DNA of 64,000 nucleotides from Marivita sp051251565 (GCF_051251565.1 NZ_JBPOFB010000014.1:3521-67520), one strand, 5' to 3'; shown: positions 25,020 to 34,340, numbered from the stretch's first letter. Program-made: numbers and translations. The notes: generated by a model from the letters alone, not told the origin.

Positions 25020-26562
25020 CACGTCAAACTGGGTCGCGATAACAGAAGAAGCATTGAAGAACACGGCCCTTGGCCCTCGCGCCATACACAAGGGGCAGGT
25101 CGAAGAGATCGGCGACGGCGTAGCCATGATCTCCGGACTGTGCGATGTGCGGCTTGATGAGGTCTTGCGTTTTGAGGGCGGTCAGACGGGTTTCGCCCGC
25201 GTGCTTGACCCCGATCTGATCGGGTGTGTTCTTTTGGACGCCGCCACGGATGTGGAAGCGGGCGACGCGGTTTTCGGAACCGGCGAGGTTGCGCGTGTGC
25301 CCGTTGGCGAGGCGCTTCTGGGTCGGGTCGTGGACCCGCTGGGACGCGCGCTCGATGGCAAAGGGCCCATAGTGTCCAAGACACATCTGCCAATAGAACA
25401 ACCCGCGCCCTCTATTATCGAACGCGACCTGGTAATAGAACCCGTCCAAACCGGGATCGTGGTGGTGGATACGCTCTTCGCGCTTGGCCGGGGACAGCGT
25501 GAACTGATCGTCGGCGATCATTCAACAGGCAAGACGACGCTGGCAATAGACGCGCTGATCGCGCAACGTGACAGCGATATGATCTGCATCTACGTCGCGG
25601 TGGGGCAGAAGACATCAAGCGTGCGCCGCGCCATCGATGCGCTTCAGGCGCAGGGCAATTTTGCGCGCTGTATCGTCGTCGTGGCGGGCTCGTCTGAGGC
25701 GCCGGGTCTGCAATGGATCGCGCCCTATGCAGGCATGACCATGGCCGAACACTTCCGCGACAAGGGCCAGCATGCGCTGATCGTGATTGATGATCTATCC
25801 AAACACGCCGCCACCCACCGTGAAATCGCACTCCTCACCCGTCAGTCGCCGGGCCGCGAGGCCTATCCGGGCGATGTTTTCTATATTCATGCGCGGCTTC
25901 TGGAACGCGCGGCTAAACTGTCCAAGGACCGCGGCGGCGGGTCACTCACTGCCCTGCCGATTGCAGAGACGGATTCAGGCAACCTGTCGGCCTATATCCC
26001 GACCAACCTGATCTCGATCACCGATGGGCAAATCGTTCTGGACGCCGCCTTGTTCCATCAGGGTCAAAAACCGGCCGTGGATGTGGGCCTGAGCGTCAGC
26101 CGCGTCGGCGGCAAGACACAGGCACCCATCCTGCGCAAAGCCGCAGGCACGCTGCGTCTGGACTATGCGCAGTTTCTGGAACTTGAGGTCTTTACCCGCT
26201 TCGGCGGCATGCCCGATGGCCGCGTCCGCGAGCAGCTGACCCGTGGCGCGCGGATCCGCGAAGCGCTGCGTCAATCCCAACATATGCCGTTCCGGCTGGT
26301 CGATGAGGTCGCACTTATGCTTGCAGTGCAGGCCGGGCTGCTGGACCCCTTGCCGCTTGCGGCGGTGGCCGCCTATCGGACAGGTCTAGCAGCGCATCTG
26401 GACAAGAACGCGCCCGAGGCACACAGCGCCCTGACCGAGACAGGAGACCTTGACGATAAAGTTCGCAAGCGCCTGATGGAAACGCTCGCCGAACTCGCCA
26501 CGTCGCTGGGCGGAGAGCAGACAGCAGCGAAGACGGACACAGCCTCAGCAGACGGCCCATGA
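25009..26562 (+). CDS. atpA: N-ATPase alpha subunit
   Basis: A 517-residue protein that overlaps the atpF end by 11 bases. The P-loop here is GDHSTGKTT rather than the usual GDRQTGKT. Other landmarks are the PGREAYPGDVFYIHARLLERA segment and LVIEPVQTGI. The N-terminal barrel and C-terminal helices are complete. It is the non-catalytic nucleotide-binding partner of AtpD. The C-terminal tail (SLGGEQTAAKTDTASADGP) is longer than in housekeeping subunits. Confidence 0.94.
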   Translation: MLPDTSNWVAITEEALKNTALGPRAIHKGQVEEIGDGVAMISGLCDVRLDEVLRFEGGQTGFARVLDPDLIGCVLLDAATDVEAGDAVFGTGEVARVPVGEALLGRVVDPLGRALDGKGPIVSKTHLPIEQPAPSIIERDLVIEPVQTGIVVVDTLFALGRGQRELIVGDHSTGKTTLAIDALIAQRDSDMICIYVAVGQKTSSVRRAIDALQAQGNFARCIVVVAGSSEAPGLQWIAPYAGMTMAEHFRDKGQHALIVIDDLSKHAATHREIALLTRQSPGREAYPGDVFYIHARLLERAAKLSKDRGGGSLTALPIAETDSGNLSAYIPTNLISITDGQIVLDAALFHQGQKPAVDVGLSVSRVGGKTQAPILRKAAGTLRLDYAQFLELEVFTRFGGMPDGRVREQLTRGARIREALRQSQHMPFRLVDEVALMLAVQAGLLDPLPLAAVAAYRTGLAAHLDKNAPEAHSALTETGDLDDKVRKRLMETLAELATSLGGEQTAAKTDTASADGP

Positions 26563-27422
26563 CCGAAAGACTGGCCGATATCAGCACCCGGATCGAAGGT
26601 ATTCGCGAGTTGGGCGCGGTGGTGAATGCCATGAAAGGTATCGCCGCTGCCCGCGCGCATGTCGCCCGAGAGCAAGTTGACGCCGTGGACAGTTACGCCG
26701 CAACCATTGCTGTGGCGATGTCGCGTGTTCTTGGGCCCAATATTGAAAGACCCGGCATCGCCAAAACGGGCCCAGATCAAGACGCGGGCAACCGAATGGG
26801 TCTGCTGGTCTTTTGTGCCGAGCAAGGGTTCGCAGGCGTGTTCAGCGAACGTGTGCTCGACAGCATCAGCGGGGCATCGGGCGCCGAAACCCTATTCCTC
26901 ATCGGCACTAGGGGGCTATCTATTGCGACATCACGCGGTCTGAAACCGCATTGGAGCGCCCCCCTGCCCTCGCACACGCCCAGCATTCCCAAATTGGCAG
27001 GCGATATCACAACGGCAATCTACGCGGCGGTCGCAGCGCGGCGCATTGACTGCCTCGATGTCATCTTCACCGGCTGGCAGGCAGGCCGCCCTGCCCTTGT
27101 CCGGCAATGTCTGTTTCCGATCGATCTAGCCAATCTTCCGCCTGCATTGCAAGACCGCCCCCTGATGCAGTTGCAGCCAACCACCCTGATCGCTTCGCTC
27201 GGTCAGGATTACTTCAACGCGCAAGTCTGCAAGGCGGCGCTCCACGCTTTTGCCGCCGAGAACGAAGCGCGGATGGAAGCCATGTCGTCCGCTGGGACTC
27301 AAATCGCACGTGAACTGGAGACGTTTCACGCGACCCTGCGCCGTGTGCGACAGGAGGCGATTACGGCGGAAATTATCGAACTTGGCACTGGTGCCGTCAC
27401 CGCGCGTGACAGGCGTTTATAG
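26559..27422 (+). CDS. atpG: N-ATPase gamma subunit
   Basis: A 287-residue central-shaft subunit, diverged from the housekeeping form. It has the N-terminal helix (RLADISTRIEGIRELGAVVNAMK) and C-terminal helix (NEARMEAMSSAGTQIARELE) that form the coiled-coil rotor, and a Rossmann-like middle (LLVFCAEQGFAGVFSERVLD). The start overlaps atpA by four bases. It is the last gene of the operon; a weak CCCTAA/TTAGGG hairpin follows at 27428-27442. Confidence 0.9.
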   Translation: MTERLADISTRIEGIRELGAVVNAMKGIAAARAHVAREQVDAVDSYAATIAVAMSRVLGPNIERPGIAKTGPDQDAGNRMGLLVFCAEQGFAGVFSERVLDSISGASGAETLFLIGTRGLSIATSRGLKPHWSAPLPSHTPSIPKLAGDITTAIYAAVAARRIDCLDVIFTGWQAGRPALVRQCLFPIDLANLPPALQDRPLMQLQPTTLIASLGQDYFNAQVCKAALHAFAAENEARMEAMSSAGTQIARELETFHATLRRVRQEAITAEIIELGTGAVTARDRRL

Positions 27423-27482
27423 CTACACCCTAAACCTTAGGGCCAATCATAGCCGAAGAAGGTGATCAATTCTGCCCAGACA

Positions 27483-27496
27483 CTAACCCAGATCAA
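27483..27496. promoter_or_regulatory. Putative Crp/Fnr-type operator (site 6)
   Basis: CTAACCCAGATCAA, a 5-4-5 dyad of the shared type, is 75 bases upstream of phaC in the 148-base gap after atpG. Confidence 0.45.
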
Positions 27497-27570
27497 CGCC
27501 GCAGTGCAGCAAACGCATTAGATGTCCGGAAAAGGATGCGCCAGTCGCGTCGTTACCCGAAGGACAAGCC

Positions 27571-29397
27571 ATGTCAACACAACCCAAATTGATCGCGTCT
27601 CGCGCAGATAAACCGGCCCCATCCACTCAGACGTCGGAGATCAAAAGACACGCCGTTGACCCTAAAAAACCGCCTTCGCTCGCGCCCTTTGAAACGCTTG
27701 ACCGGATGGCCCACGCAAGCGTCGCAAAGGCAACCTCAGGGCTCTCACCTTCGGTGCTGGCCGAGGCGTGGATGGACTGGGCAACCCACCTCGCCGTCTC
27801 GCCGGGCAAGCAGTTGCACCTGATGGAACGGGCCTTCCGAGACGCTCAGACCATTTGGATGGCCAGCCTTGGTATCGGTAAGCCAGAGGCTGCGCAAGAC
27901 ACATCGCTGGCCCTGAACCCCGACCGTCGGTTCGCCGGTGAAGCCTGGCAGAAATACCCATTCAACGTCTGGTCTCAGGCACATCAGCAGTCCTGGGCTT
28001 GGTGGCAGGACGCCATGACCGGCGTGCACGGCGTGACGCCCGAACATGAGAACCTCATGGGTTTTGTGGCCGGTCTGATGACCGACACAGCCGCACCGTC
28101 GAACTTTGCCATGACCAACGCGGACGTGATCTCGGCCACTCTTACTGAGCATGGTCAGAACCTTGTGCGCGGTGTGAAGAATCTGACCGAAGACCTGATC
28201 GCGAAAACCGGAACCGCACCGCCCGCTGGACCGCAAGTCTTTGAGGTGGGGCGCAATCTGGCGACCACGCCCGGCAAGGTGGTGTTCCGCAACGACCTGA
28301 TCGAGTTGATTCAATATGCGCCCACGACCGACACAGTTCGGCCAGAGCCGATCCTGATCGTGCCTGCCTGGATCATGAAATACTACATCCTCGACCTGTC
28401 GGCACAGAATTCGCTGGTCGCGTTTCTTGTGGCCCAAGGCTTTACCGTATTCATCGTGTCCTGGAAAAATCCCAGCGCGGAAGACCGCGATCTGGGCATG
28501 GAAGACTACCGCCAGCTTGGCGTGATGGAGTCCATTGATGCCGCCCTCGCCATCACAAAAGCGCCCAAGCTGCACGCTGTCGGCTATTGTCTTGGTGGCA
28601 CCTTGCTCTCGATCGCAGCGGCGGCGATGGGCCGGGACGGTGACGCGCGTCTGGCGTCGGCCAGCTTCCTTGCAGCACAGGTCGATTTCACCGAAGCCGG
28701 ACCGCTGCGCCTGTTCATCAATGACAGTGAGGTCACGCTGATCGAGGACATGATGGCCGAAAAGGGCTATCTCTCCTCGGATCAGATGGCCGGCGCCTTC
28801 GCGCTGCTGCGCGCCCGTGATCTGATCTGGGCGCCTGTGATCCACAATTATCTGCTGGGACAGCGCAGCGATGCCTTCGATCTGATGGCGTGGAACGCCG
28901 ACGCCACACGGATGCCAGCTCGGATGCATTCCGAATATTTGCGCAAGCTGTTTCTCAATAACGACTTGGCCGAAGGCCGATATCATGTCGGGGGCAAAGC
29001 CATTGCCGTCTCTGATATCCGCGTACCGATCTTTGCCGTCGGCACCGAGGATGACCATGTCGCCCCTTGGCAATCAGTCTACAAGATGCAGCTTCTGGCT
29101 GATACGGATGTGACTTTTGTGCTCACAAGCGGCGGACACAATGCAGGCATTGTCTCAGAGCCCGGCCATGCGGGACGGCATTTCCGGATCGCTCAGACCA
29201 AAGCTAATGCCACCTACAGCGATCCCGCCGAATGGCTTGAGAAAAACGCGGCCGAAGACGGTTCATGGTGGACTGACTTTGCCAGTTGGCTTGCCGCGCG
29301 ATCCAGTGCGCTCGCCGCACCACCACCCATGGGTACAACGTCGGGCACCTACAAGGCGCTATGTGATGCGCCCGGCTCCTATGTCATGCAGCGATGA
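27571..29397 (+). CDS. phaC: Polyhydroxyalkanoate synthase (class I PhaC)
   Basis: A 608-residue enzyme that polymerises (R)-3-hydroxyacyl-CoA into PHA granules. The N-terminal PhaC domain is about 75-240. An alpha/beta-hydrolase core follows, with the catalytic Cys340 in the lipase-like box GYCLGGT, the Asp in AVGTEDDHVAP and the His in SGGHNAGIVSEPGH. Unlike most phaC loci, no phasin or phaA/phaB is adjacent. Instead it starts a four-gene operon with fabI, a MaoC-Pta fusion and ackA, each overlapping the next. PHB synthesis here may act as an electron sink. Confidence 0.92.
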   Translation: MSTQPKLIASRADKPAPSTQTSEIKRHAVDPKKPPSLAPFETLDRMAHASVAKATSGLSPSVLAEAWMDWATHLAVSPGKQLHLMERAFRDAQTIWMASLGIGKPEAAQDTSLALNPDRRFAGEAWQKYPFNVWSQAHQQSWAWWQDAMTGVHGVTPEHENLMGFVAGLMTDTAAPSNFAMTNADVISATLTEHGQNLVRGVKNLTEDLIAKTGTAPPAGPQVFEVGRNLATTPGKVVFRNDLIELIQYAPTTDTVRPEPILIVPAWIMKYYILDLSAQNSLVAFLVAQGFTVFIVSWKNPSAEDRDLGMEDYRQLGVMESIDAALAITKAPKLHAVGYCLGGTLLSIAAAAMGRDGDARLASASFLAAQVDFTEAGPLRLFINDSEVTLIEDMMAEKGYLSSDQMAGAFALLRARDLIWAPVIHNYLLGQRSDAFDLMAWNADATRMPARMHSEYLRKLFLNNDLAEGRYHVGGKAIAVSDIRVPIFAVGTEDDHVAPWQSVYKMQLLADTDVTFVLTSGGHNAGIVSEPGHAGRHFRIAQTKANATYSDPAEWLEKNAAEDGSWWTDFASWLAARSSALAAPPPMGTTSGTYKALCDAPGSYVMQR

Positions 29398-30158
29398 AGT
29401 CGCTGGAGGGCAAAACCGTGCTGGTGGTTGGGGTTGCGAACGCCCATTCCATCGCAGCCGGATGTGCGCAGGCCTTCGCTGATGCGGGGGCCGAGATCGC
29501 AATGACCTATGTGAACGAGACGGCCAAACCCTACGTGCAGCCAGTTGCCGACGCCGTGGGAGCAAAGCTGTTACTGCCACTCGACGTCGAAGCCGAGGGG
29601 CAGATGGACGCCGTTTTTGCGGCGATCGACGCTCGCTGGGGGCGGCTCGATGTTCTTGTCCACTCCATCGCCTTTTGCGTGGCAAAGGACCTGCACGGTC
29701 GGGTTGTTGATTGCTCCCGCGCGGGCTTTGCACAGGCCATGGACATCTCGGTCCACTCGCTGATCCGCATGGCACAGCTCGCCGAACCGTTGATGACAAA
29801 GGGTGGCACGATCCTGACCATGACGTATTACGGCGGCGAAAAAGTCGTTGACCACTACAATATCATGGGACCAGTCAAAGCCGCCCTTGAGGGGACCATG
29901 CGCGCCCTTGCGGTTGAACTTGGCCCCAAAGGCATCCGCGTCAACGCGATCTCGCCAGGGCCGCTGCAAACGCGCGCAGGCTCCGGTATCGCCCATTTTG
30001 ACGAATTGATTGACGCAGCACGAAGTCGTGCACCCGAGCAGACTCTTGTGACGATCAAGGATGTGGGGGACGTCGCGGTCATGCTGGCGAGCGACGGCAT
30101 GGGCCGCGTCACTGGCGATGTCACTTATGTCGACGGAGGCCTGCATGTCCGCGCCTGA
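29394..30158 (+). CDS. fabI: Enoyl-ACP reductase FabI (or FabI-like enoyl-CoA reductase)
   Basis: A 254-residue short-chain dehydrogenase. The NAD site is the FabI-type GVANAHSIAAGCAQAF near residue 13. The catalytic Tyr-x6-Lys lies in HYNIMGPVKAALE, preceded by MTYYGGEKV. The C-terminal SPGPLQTRAGSGI loop is a FabI hallmark. A genome usually carries a fatty-acid fabI elsewhere. This copy, overlapping phaC and a MaoC-Pta gene, may instead reduce crotonyl-type thioesters or regenerate NAD; that is inference. Confidence 0.85.
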   Translation: MKSLEGKTVLVVGVANAHSIAAGCAQAFADAGAEIAMTYVNETAKPYVQPVADAVGAKLLLPLDVEAEGQMDAVFAAIDARWGRLDVLVHSIAFCVAKDLHGRVVDCSRAGFAQAMDISVHSLIRMAQLAEPLMTKGGTILTMTYYGGEKVVDHYNIMGPVKAALEGTMRALAVELGPKGIRVNAISPGPLQTRAGSGIAHFDELIDAARSRAPEQTLVTIKDVGDVAVMLASDGMGRVTGDVTYVDGGLHVRA

Positions 30159-31554
30159 ACCGATGCAGTATATCGAGAACAAGACCTACGACGAGATTGC
30201 GGTGGGCGACCACGCGGAGCTGACGCGGACATTGAAACCGCAGGATATCGAGTTGTTTGCCGTTATGTCCGGCGACGTGAACCCGGCGCATGTCGATGCC
30301 GAATACGCCAAGACAGACATGTTCCACGGCGTGATTGCCCACGGCATGTGGGGTGGCGCGCTCATTTCGGCCGTGCTGGGCACCGAATTGCCCGGCCCCG
30401 GCACGATTTTCCTGGACCAGAGCCTGACATTCAAAGCTCCGGTCGGGCTTGGCGATACGGTGACCGTACGGGTTGAAGTGACGGAAAAGCTTGAGAAAGG
30501 CCGCTTGCTGCTCGCCTGCACCTGCCTCAACCAAGACGGCAGATCAGTCATTGAAGGCGTGGCCCTTGTCATCGCCCCAAACGAAAAGGTACGCCGCCCG
30601 CGCGTCGTCCTGCCCGAGGTCCATCTGCATGTTCAAGGCGCGCAATATGCCAGGCTGATCGCAGCGACTGAGGATTTGGAACCGGTTCGGACCGCCGTTG
30701 TGCATCCTTGCGATGCGCTGTCCCTGAGCGGCGCGCTAGAGGCCACTCGGCAAGGAATTATTCTTCCCGTTCTGGTCGGACCACAGGCAAAGATCGAAGC
30801 TGCGGCACAAGAGGCTGGGCTTAGCCTAAAAGGATTTGAGGTGATCGACACGGCCCATAGCCATGCCGCAGCCGAGGCAGCGGTGGCACTTGTCCGGGCA
30901 GGCACAGTGGAGGCCCTCATGAAAGGAGCGCTGCACACTGATGAGTTGATGGAAGCGATCGTCGATACCGACCTTGGCCTTCGCACCGAGCGGCGGATGA
31001 GCCATGTCTATGTGCTGGACGTGCCGATCTATCCCAAACCCCTGCTGATCACAGATGCCGCGATCAACATCTATCCTGATCTCAGGGTCAAACGCGACAT
31101 TGTCCAAAACGCCATTGATCTGGCACGCGCGCTAGGGACGTCCCTGCCAAAGGTCGCAATCCTTTCAGCAGTTGAGACTGTGAACCCCCGGATAACATCG
31201 ACGTTGGACGCCGCCGCCTTGTGCAAAATGGCGGATCGGGGCCAGATCACCGGGGGGCTGCTGGACGGTCCGCTGGCCTTTGACAATGCCATCTCTCCTG
31301 TGGCGGTCGCCGCCAAGGGGATTGTGTCGGATGTGGCGGGCATTGCAGACGTCCTCGTCGCCCCGGATTTGGAGGCCGCGAACATGATGGCCAAGCAGTT
31401 GATCTATCTGGCCGGTGCCGATGCAGCAGGCATCGTGCTGGGCGCACGGGTGCCGATCATCTTGACCAGCCGGGCCGACAGCACGGTGTCGCGGCTTGCC
31501 TCCTGCGCATTGGCGCAGCTATTCATCAACAACCAACCATCGACATTGCCATGA
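30145..31554 (+). CDS. MaoC-phosphate acyltransferase fusion (enoyl-CoA hydratase/Pta-type)
   Basis: A 469-residue protein starting at ATG 30145, 14 bases inside fabI. Residues of about 10-150 are an (R)-specific MaoC hotdog hydratase with the Asp/His site in SGDVNPAHVD and GVIAHGMWGGALIS. Residues of about 165-465 are a phosphate acetyl/butyryltransferase domain (KGALHTDELMEAIVD, RRMSHVYVLDVP, NPRITSTLDAAAL). It would turn acyl-CoA plus phosphate into acyl phosphate and CoA, handing it to the kinase encoded next. The fusion is known in alphaproteobacteria. Acyl specificity (C2 or C4) is not visible. Confidence 0.88.
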   Translation: MSAPEPMQYIENKTYDEIAVGDHAELTRTLKPQDIELFAVMSGDVNPAHVDAEYAKTDMFHGVIAHGMWGGALISAVLGTELPGPGTIFLDQSLTFKAPVGLGDTVTVRVEVTEKLEKGRLLLACTCLNQDGRSVIEGVALVIAPNEKVRRPRVVLPEVHLHVQGAQYARLIAATEDLEPVRTAVVHPCDALSLSGALEATRQGIILPVLVGPQAKIEAAAQEAGLSLKGFEVIDTAHSHAAAEAAVALVRAGTVEALMKGALHTDELMEAIVDTDLGLRTERRMSHVYVLDVPIYPKPLLITDAAINIYPDLRVKRDIVQNAIDLARALGTSLPKVAILSAVETVNPRITSTLDAAALCKMADRGQITGGLLDGPLAFDNAISPVAVAAKGIVSDVAGIADVLVAPDLEAANMMAKQLIYLAGADAAGIVLGARVPIILTSRADSTVSRLASCALAQLFINNQPSTLP

Positions 31555-32759
31555 ATGACGCCATCCTTGTGCTGAACGCGGGCTCCTCCAGCCTCAAGTT
31601 CGCCGTGTATCCCTATGCACGCAGCCCACCACCGATACTACGCGGCAAGATCGCAGGGATCGGCACAAAACCGGTCTTTTCGGTACGTAAAACTGTGGGG
31701 GTTGCAGTGCCACAGGCCAGTCCGATGCCGCTTGAGCCGTCGGCAGGTCTAGACGATCTAATTCCAAAATTATTGGACTGGCTGAACTCCAACCGTGGCG
31801 GTGTCACGATCCGGGCCGCCGGGCATCGCGTGGTGCATGGCGGGCGCACGCACGCCGAACCGGCGCGGGTCACCGATGTGCTGCTGACTGAACTTGAGGC
31901 GCTGGTGCCGCTTGCGCCACTGCACCAACCGCATAATCTGACGGCAATCCGCTGCGTAGCCGCCTCCAATCCGGGTCTGCCGCAGATCGTCTGCTTCGAC
32001 ACCAGCTTTCACCGGACGCAAAACCGGCTGTCGCAACTCTTTGCTCTACCCCGCGCAATGACTGACGAGGGTATAGTGCGTTATGGCTTCCACGGTCTGT
32101 CCTATGATTACATCGCGGGCACCCTACCGACCCATCTTGGCGGCCGTGCCGATGGGCGTGTGATCGTCGCCCATCTGGGCAGCGGAGCCAGCATGTGCGC
32201 GATGTTGAGCCGACGCAGTTTTGCAACGAGCATGGGGTTCACCGCTCTGGATGGGCTGATGATGGGCCGTCGCTGCGGCGCGCTCGACCCGGGCGTCGTG
32301 TTGTATTTGATGCAGGAAAAAGGACTGACCGCGCAGGACGTCACATCGTTGCTCTATACGAAATCCGGCCTTCTCGGTGTGTCAGGCATCAGCAATGACA
32401 TGGCCGCACTAGAAGCAATTGCCTCAGCCCAAGCACAGGAAGCGATCGACCTATTCTGTTATCGTGCAGCAGGTGAATTGGCCCGGCTCGCAACCGCCAT
32501 TGGCGGGCTCGACGCCATCGTCTTTACCGCTGGGATCGGCGAAAATTCTGCCCTCGTGCGTCGTCGCATCTGCGATCATCTGCTCTGGATGGGTGTGGAG
32601 ATCGACAGGCGCGCAAACGACAGACATGCCACCCGCATTGGCTCGCTGAATTCCGAAGTTGACGTCCTGGTCATCCCAACTGACGAAGAGATCATCGTCG
32701 CGCGGGCGACCCATGCATTGACCAGCGCCAAGTCTGCTCCTACGCGGCTTAAGCCCTGA
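31551..32759 (+). CDS. ackA: Acetate (or short-chain acyl) kinase
   Basis: A 402-residue kinase of the ASKHA fold. It has VLNAGSSSLKFAVY at the N-terminus, GHRVVHGG, a catalytic Arg/His segment (VRYGFHGLSYDYI), HLGSGASMCA and TAGIGENSALVR. It makes ATP from acyl phosphate delivered by the MaoC-Pta protein whose gene it overlaps by four bases. Together they give substrate-level ATP. Propionate or butyrate phosphate are alternative substrates. Confidence 0.92.
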   Translation: MNDAILVLNAGSSSLKFAVYPYARSPPPILRGKIAGIGTKPVFSVRKTVGVAVPQASPMPLEPSAGLDDLIPKLLDWLNSNRGGVTIRAAGHRVVHGGRTHAEPARVTDVLLTELEALVPLAPLHQPHNLTAIRCVAASNPGLPQIVCFDTSFHRTQNRLSQLFALPRAMTDEGIVRYGFHGLSYDYIAGTLPTHLGGRADGRVIVAHLGSGASMCAMLSRRSFATSMGFTALDGLMMGRRCGALDPGVVLYLMQEKGLTAQDVTSLLYTKSGLLGVSGISNDMAALEAIASAQAQEAIDLFCYRAAGELARLATAIGGLDAIVFTAGIGENSALVRRRICDHLLWMGVEIDRRANDRHATRIGSLNSEVDVLVIPTDEEIIVARATHALTSAKSAPTRLKP

Positions 32760-32769
32760 TCTGCATCAG
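32756..32769. promoter_or_regulatory. Putative Crp/Fnr-type operator (site 7)
   Basis: CTGATCTGCATCAG, a perfect 5-4-5 palindrome overlapping the ackA stop, lies 94 bases upstream of the hypothetical gene at 32864. It suggests that gene has its own promoter. Confidence 0.5.
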
Positions 32770-32863
32770 CGCAGCACGGCACATCAAGGCTTACCCTGTC
32801 ACAAAATGTACAGACAATCGCGCGACGACACCAATTCTGCCAATCACAGGACAGGAGAATACA

Positions 32864-33280
32864 ATGGCGATGTCCATGACCCAGTTGGGCCAAGATCCGG
32901 CCTTTGAGCGTTTTCTTGGGGCACCGGTGGGCAAAGACCGAACAGGCACCAGCGTGTCTGTCCTGTCGATGCTTGCCCGACTAAACGTCGATCCGTGGAT
33001 TGAGGCGTCTGATCTGGCCAAGATGCAAGAGGCCCCGGCACGGCAAAGACTGGTAGCGTTATTGGCCCGTTTCGAGGACGTGCCCACACTGCTACGCGAT
33101 CAAGGTCGCGTTGCGTCGGGACTGCTGGCCTTTCTACCAAATCGCGCAAAAACCTCGGGACCCTCCGGAAATGGCTCGGTCGCTCAATCTGTGAAACTGC
33201 CAACCGGCGCGCCTGTCTATTGGATCATCGCAGCAGCCCTTTTTCTTGGCTGGATCGTATCGCTGGCACAAGGGAACTGA
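32864..33280 (+). CDS. Unknown protein with a C-terminal membrane anchor
   Basis: A 138-residue protein with a soluble helical N-terminal part (about 1-100, LSMLARLNVDPWIEASDLAKM) and one C-terminal transmembrane helix (VYWIIAAALFLGWIVSLA). The family is not recognised. It follows a palindromic putative operator and is separated by one base from a 21-codon ORF that overlaps the next gene, so the three are probably co-translated. Confidence 0.7.
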   Translation: MAMSMTQLGQDPAFERFLGAPVGKDRTGTSVSVLSMLARLNVDPWIEASDLAKMQEAPARQRLVALLARFEDVPTLLRDQGRVASGLLAFLPNRAKTSGPSGNGSVAQSVKLPTGAPVYWIIAAALFLGWIVSLAQGN

Positions 33281-33281
33281 G

Positions 33282-33347
33282 ATGCCGATACCTCCAAATA
33301 TCAAGCGCCTCCGGGAGATGTCGGACATTGACGGGGGCGCGGCATGA
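33282..33347 (+). CDS. Possible 21-residue coupling ORF
   Basis: MPIPPNIKRLREMSDIDGGA is followed by one Ala and TGA. Its ATG is one base after the previous stop and its TGA overlaps the ATG of the next gene (ATGA). A GGGAACTGAG stretch precedes it. It is probably a translational-coupling spacer or a tiny protein; only position supports it. Confidence 0.35.
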   Translation: MPIPPNIKRLREMSDIDGGAA

Positions 33348-33691
33348 CACCCGACGACACACTATGGGATCTCGAAGAACGTTTCTGGACGGAAGGTGCT
33401 GACAGCGCCCGCCATATGACCGCAAAAGACGCCGTCTTTGTATTCCCCTACCCCGTCGGGATTCTGCGCGGCGATGCACTCTGGAGAGAGGCTGATGTCG
33501 CGCAGAGATGGCGCACGGTCGTGATGAGTGAGCGTCATATATCACGACAGGTCAACATTGCTGTTCTGGCGTACCTCGTGTCCGCAGAGCGGGGCGACCT
33601 GCCGATCTATGAGGCGCTTTGCACCTCGACCTACCTGAATGATGAAGGCACATGGTTGCGGCTGAGCCATCAGCAGACACCAACGGGATAA
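33344..33691 (+). CDS. SnoaL/DUF4440-like small protein
   Basis: A 115-residue protein with the cone-shaped NTF2-like pattern: an N-terminal helix (LWDLEERFWTEG), a segment AKDAVFVFPYPVGIL, a middle strand-rich part (RQVNIAVLAYLVSAER) and a final strand ending WLRLSHQQTP. Such folds are small-molecule binders or isomerases. No catalytic set is identifiable. It is coupled to the preceding small ORF. Confidence 0.6.
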   Translation: MTPDDTLWDLEERFWTEGADSARHMTAKDAVFVFPYPVGILRGDALWREADVAQRWRTVVMSERHISRQVNIAVLAYLVSAERGDLPIYEALCTSTYLNDEGTWLRLSHQQTPTG

Positions 33692-33720
33692 GAACAACGC
33701 CTAACAAGTAGTTGTCACCA

Positions 33721-34329
33721 TTAGGTTCTGGTCCTTTTGTACAGTCTTTTGAAATTCCAGATTAGCAAGCTTCCCATCAACCCGGCGACTGCTCCCGAAG
33801 AGACTAGGCCCGCCAATTCCCCAACGATGTCTACCAACTCAGGCAATTGTGCCGCAAAAATGAATCCAAGCATCACATAAACTAGAACCCAGATAGCTTC
33901 TCCAGCCGCATCCCAAGCGGTAAATCGGAGCCAACCCAACTGTACCGTACCGGCCGCTAGGTTGACCCATGGTCCCAGTGGAGCAAACAGCCATGTGGAA
34001 AAGAAGACGCCGAGGCCGCCCCATTTGTGTATCGTGTTCTGTGCCCGAGCGATCAGCACGGCGCGTTTGCGATTGCGCCCAAGCTTTGCAATAGCGCGAG
34101 GCCCGCCCCAACGGCCGATCTGAAATCCGGTTTGATCCCCCAACAACGCAGCCCCATAAGCGGTAAGCAGCACGTGCCAAAGTACCAGATCGCCGGTCGC
34201 GGCGAACGCACCACCAGACAGCATAACTGCGAATGTAGGAATTGGGATGGCTAGGCAGGACAAAAATGCAGTGATTGCAATGACTGGCAAGCCGTAGCTC
34301 GAGACGAAACCAAAAAACATCTCAGTCAT
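33721..34329 (-). CDS. DedA-family membrane protein
   Basis: A 202-residue protein with about four to five hydrophobic segments and the DedA/SNARE-associated signature around GDQTGFQIGRWGGPRA and WLFAPLGPWVNLAAGT. The usual E/F-x-F-x-G-R...R pattern is modified. DedA proteins are proposed lipid scramblases/proton-dependent transporters. Its ATG originally overlapped the end of the membrane gene now at 37280-37708; an IS1595-type transposon has separated the two. Confidence 0.85.
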   Translation of the reverse strand: MTEMFFGFVSSYGLPVIAITAFLSCLAIPIPTFAVMLSGGAFAATGDLVLWHVLLTAYGAALLGDQTGFQIGRWGGPRAIAKLGRNRKRAVLIARAQNTIHKWGGLGVFFSTWLFAPLGPWVNLAAGTVQLGWLRFTAWDAAGEAIWVLVYVMLGFIFAAQLPELVDIVGELAGLVSSGAVAGLMGSLLIWNFKRLYKRTRT

Positions 34330-34340
34330 CGTCGCCCGCC

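Noticed and set aside
27428..27442. CCCTAA/TTAGGG hairpin after atpG as a terminator
   Set aside because: The stem is only six pairs and no T tract follows. It is mentioned under atpG but not called.
27745..29073. Long minus-strand frame of 442 codons
   Set aside because: It is antisense to phaC, with composition typical of a shadow frame and no family.
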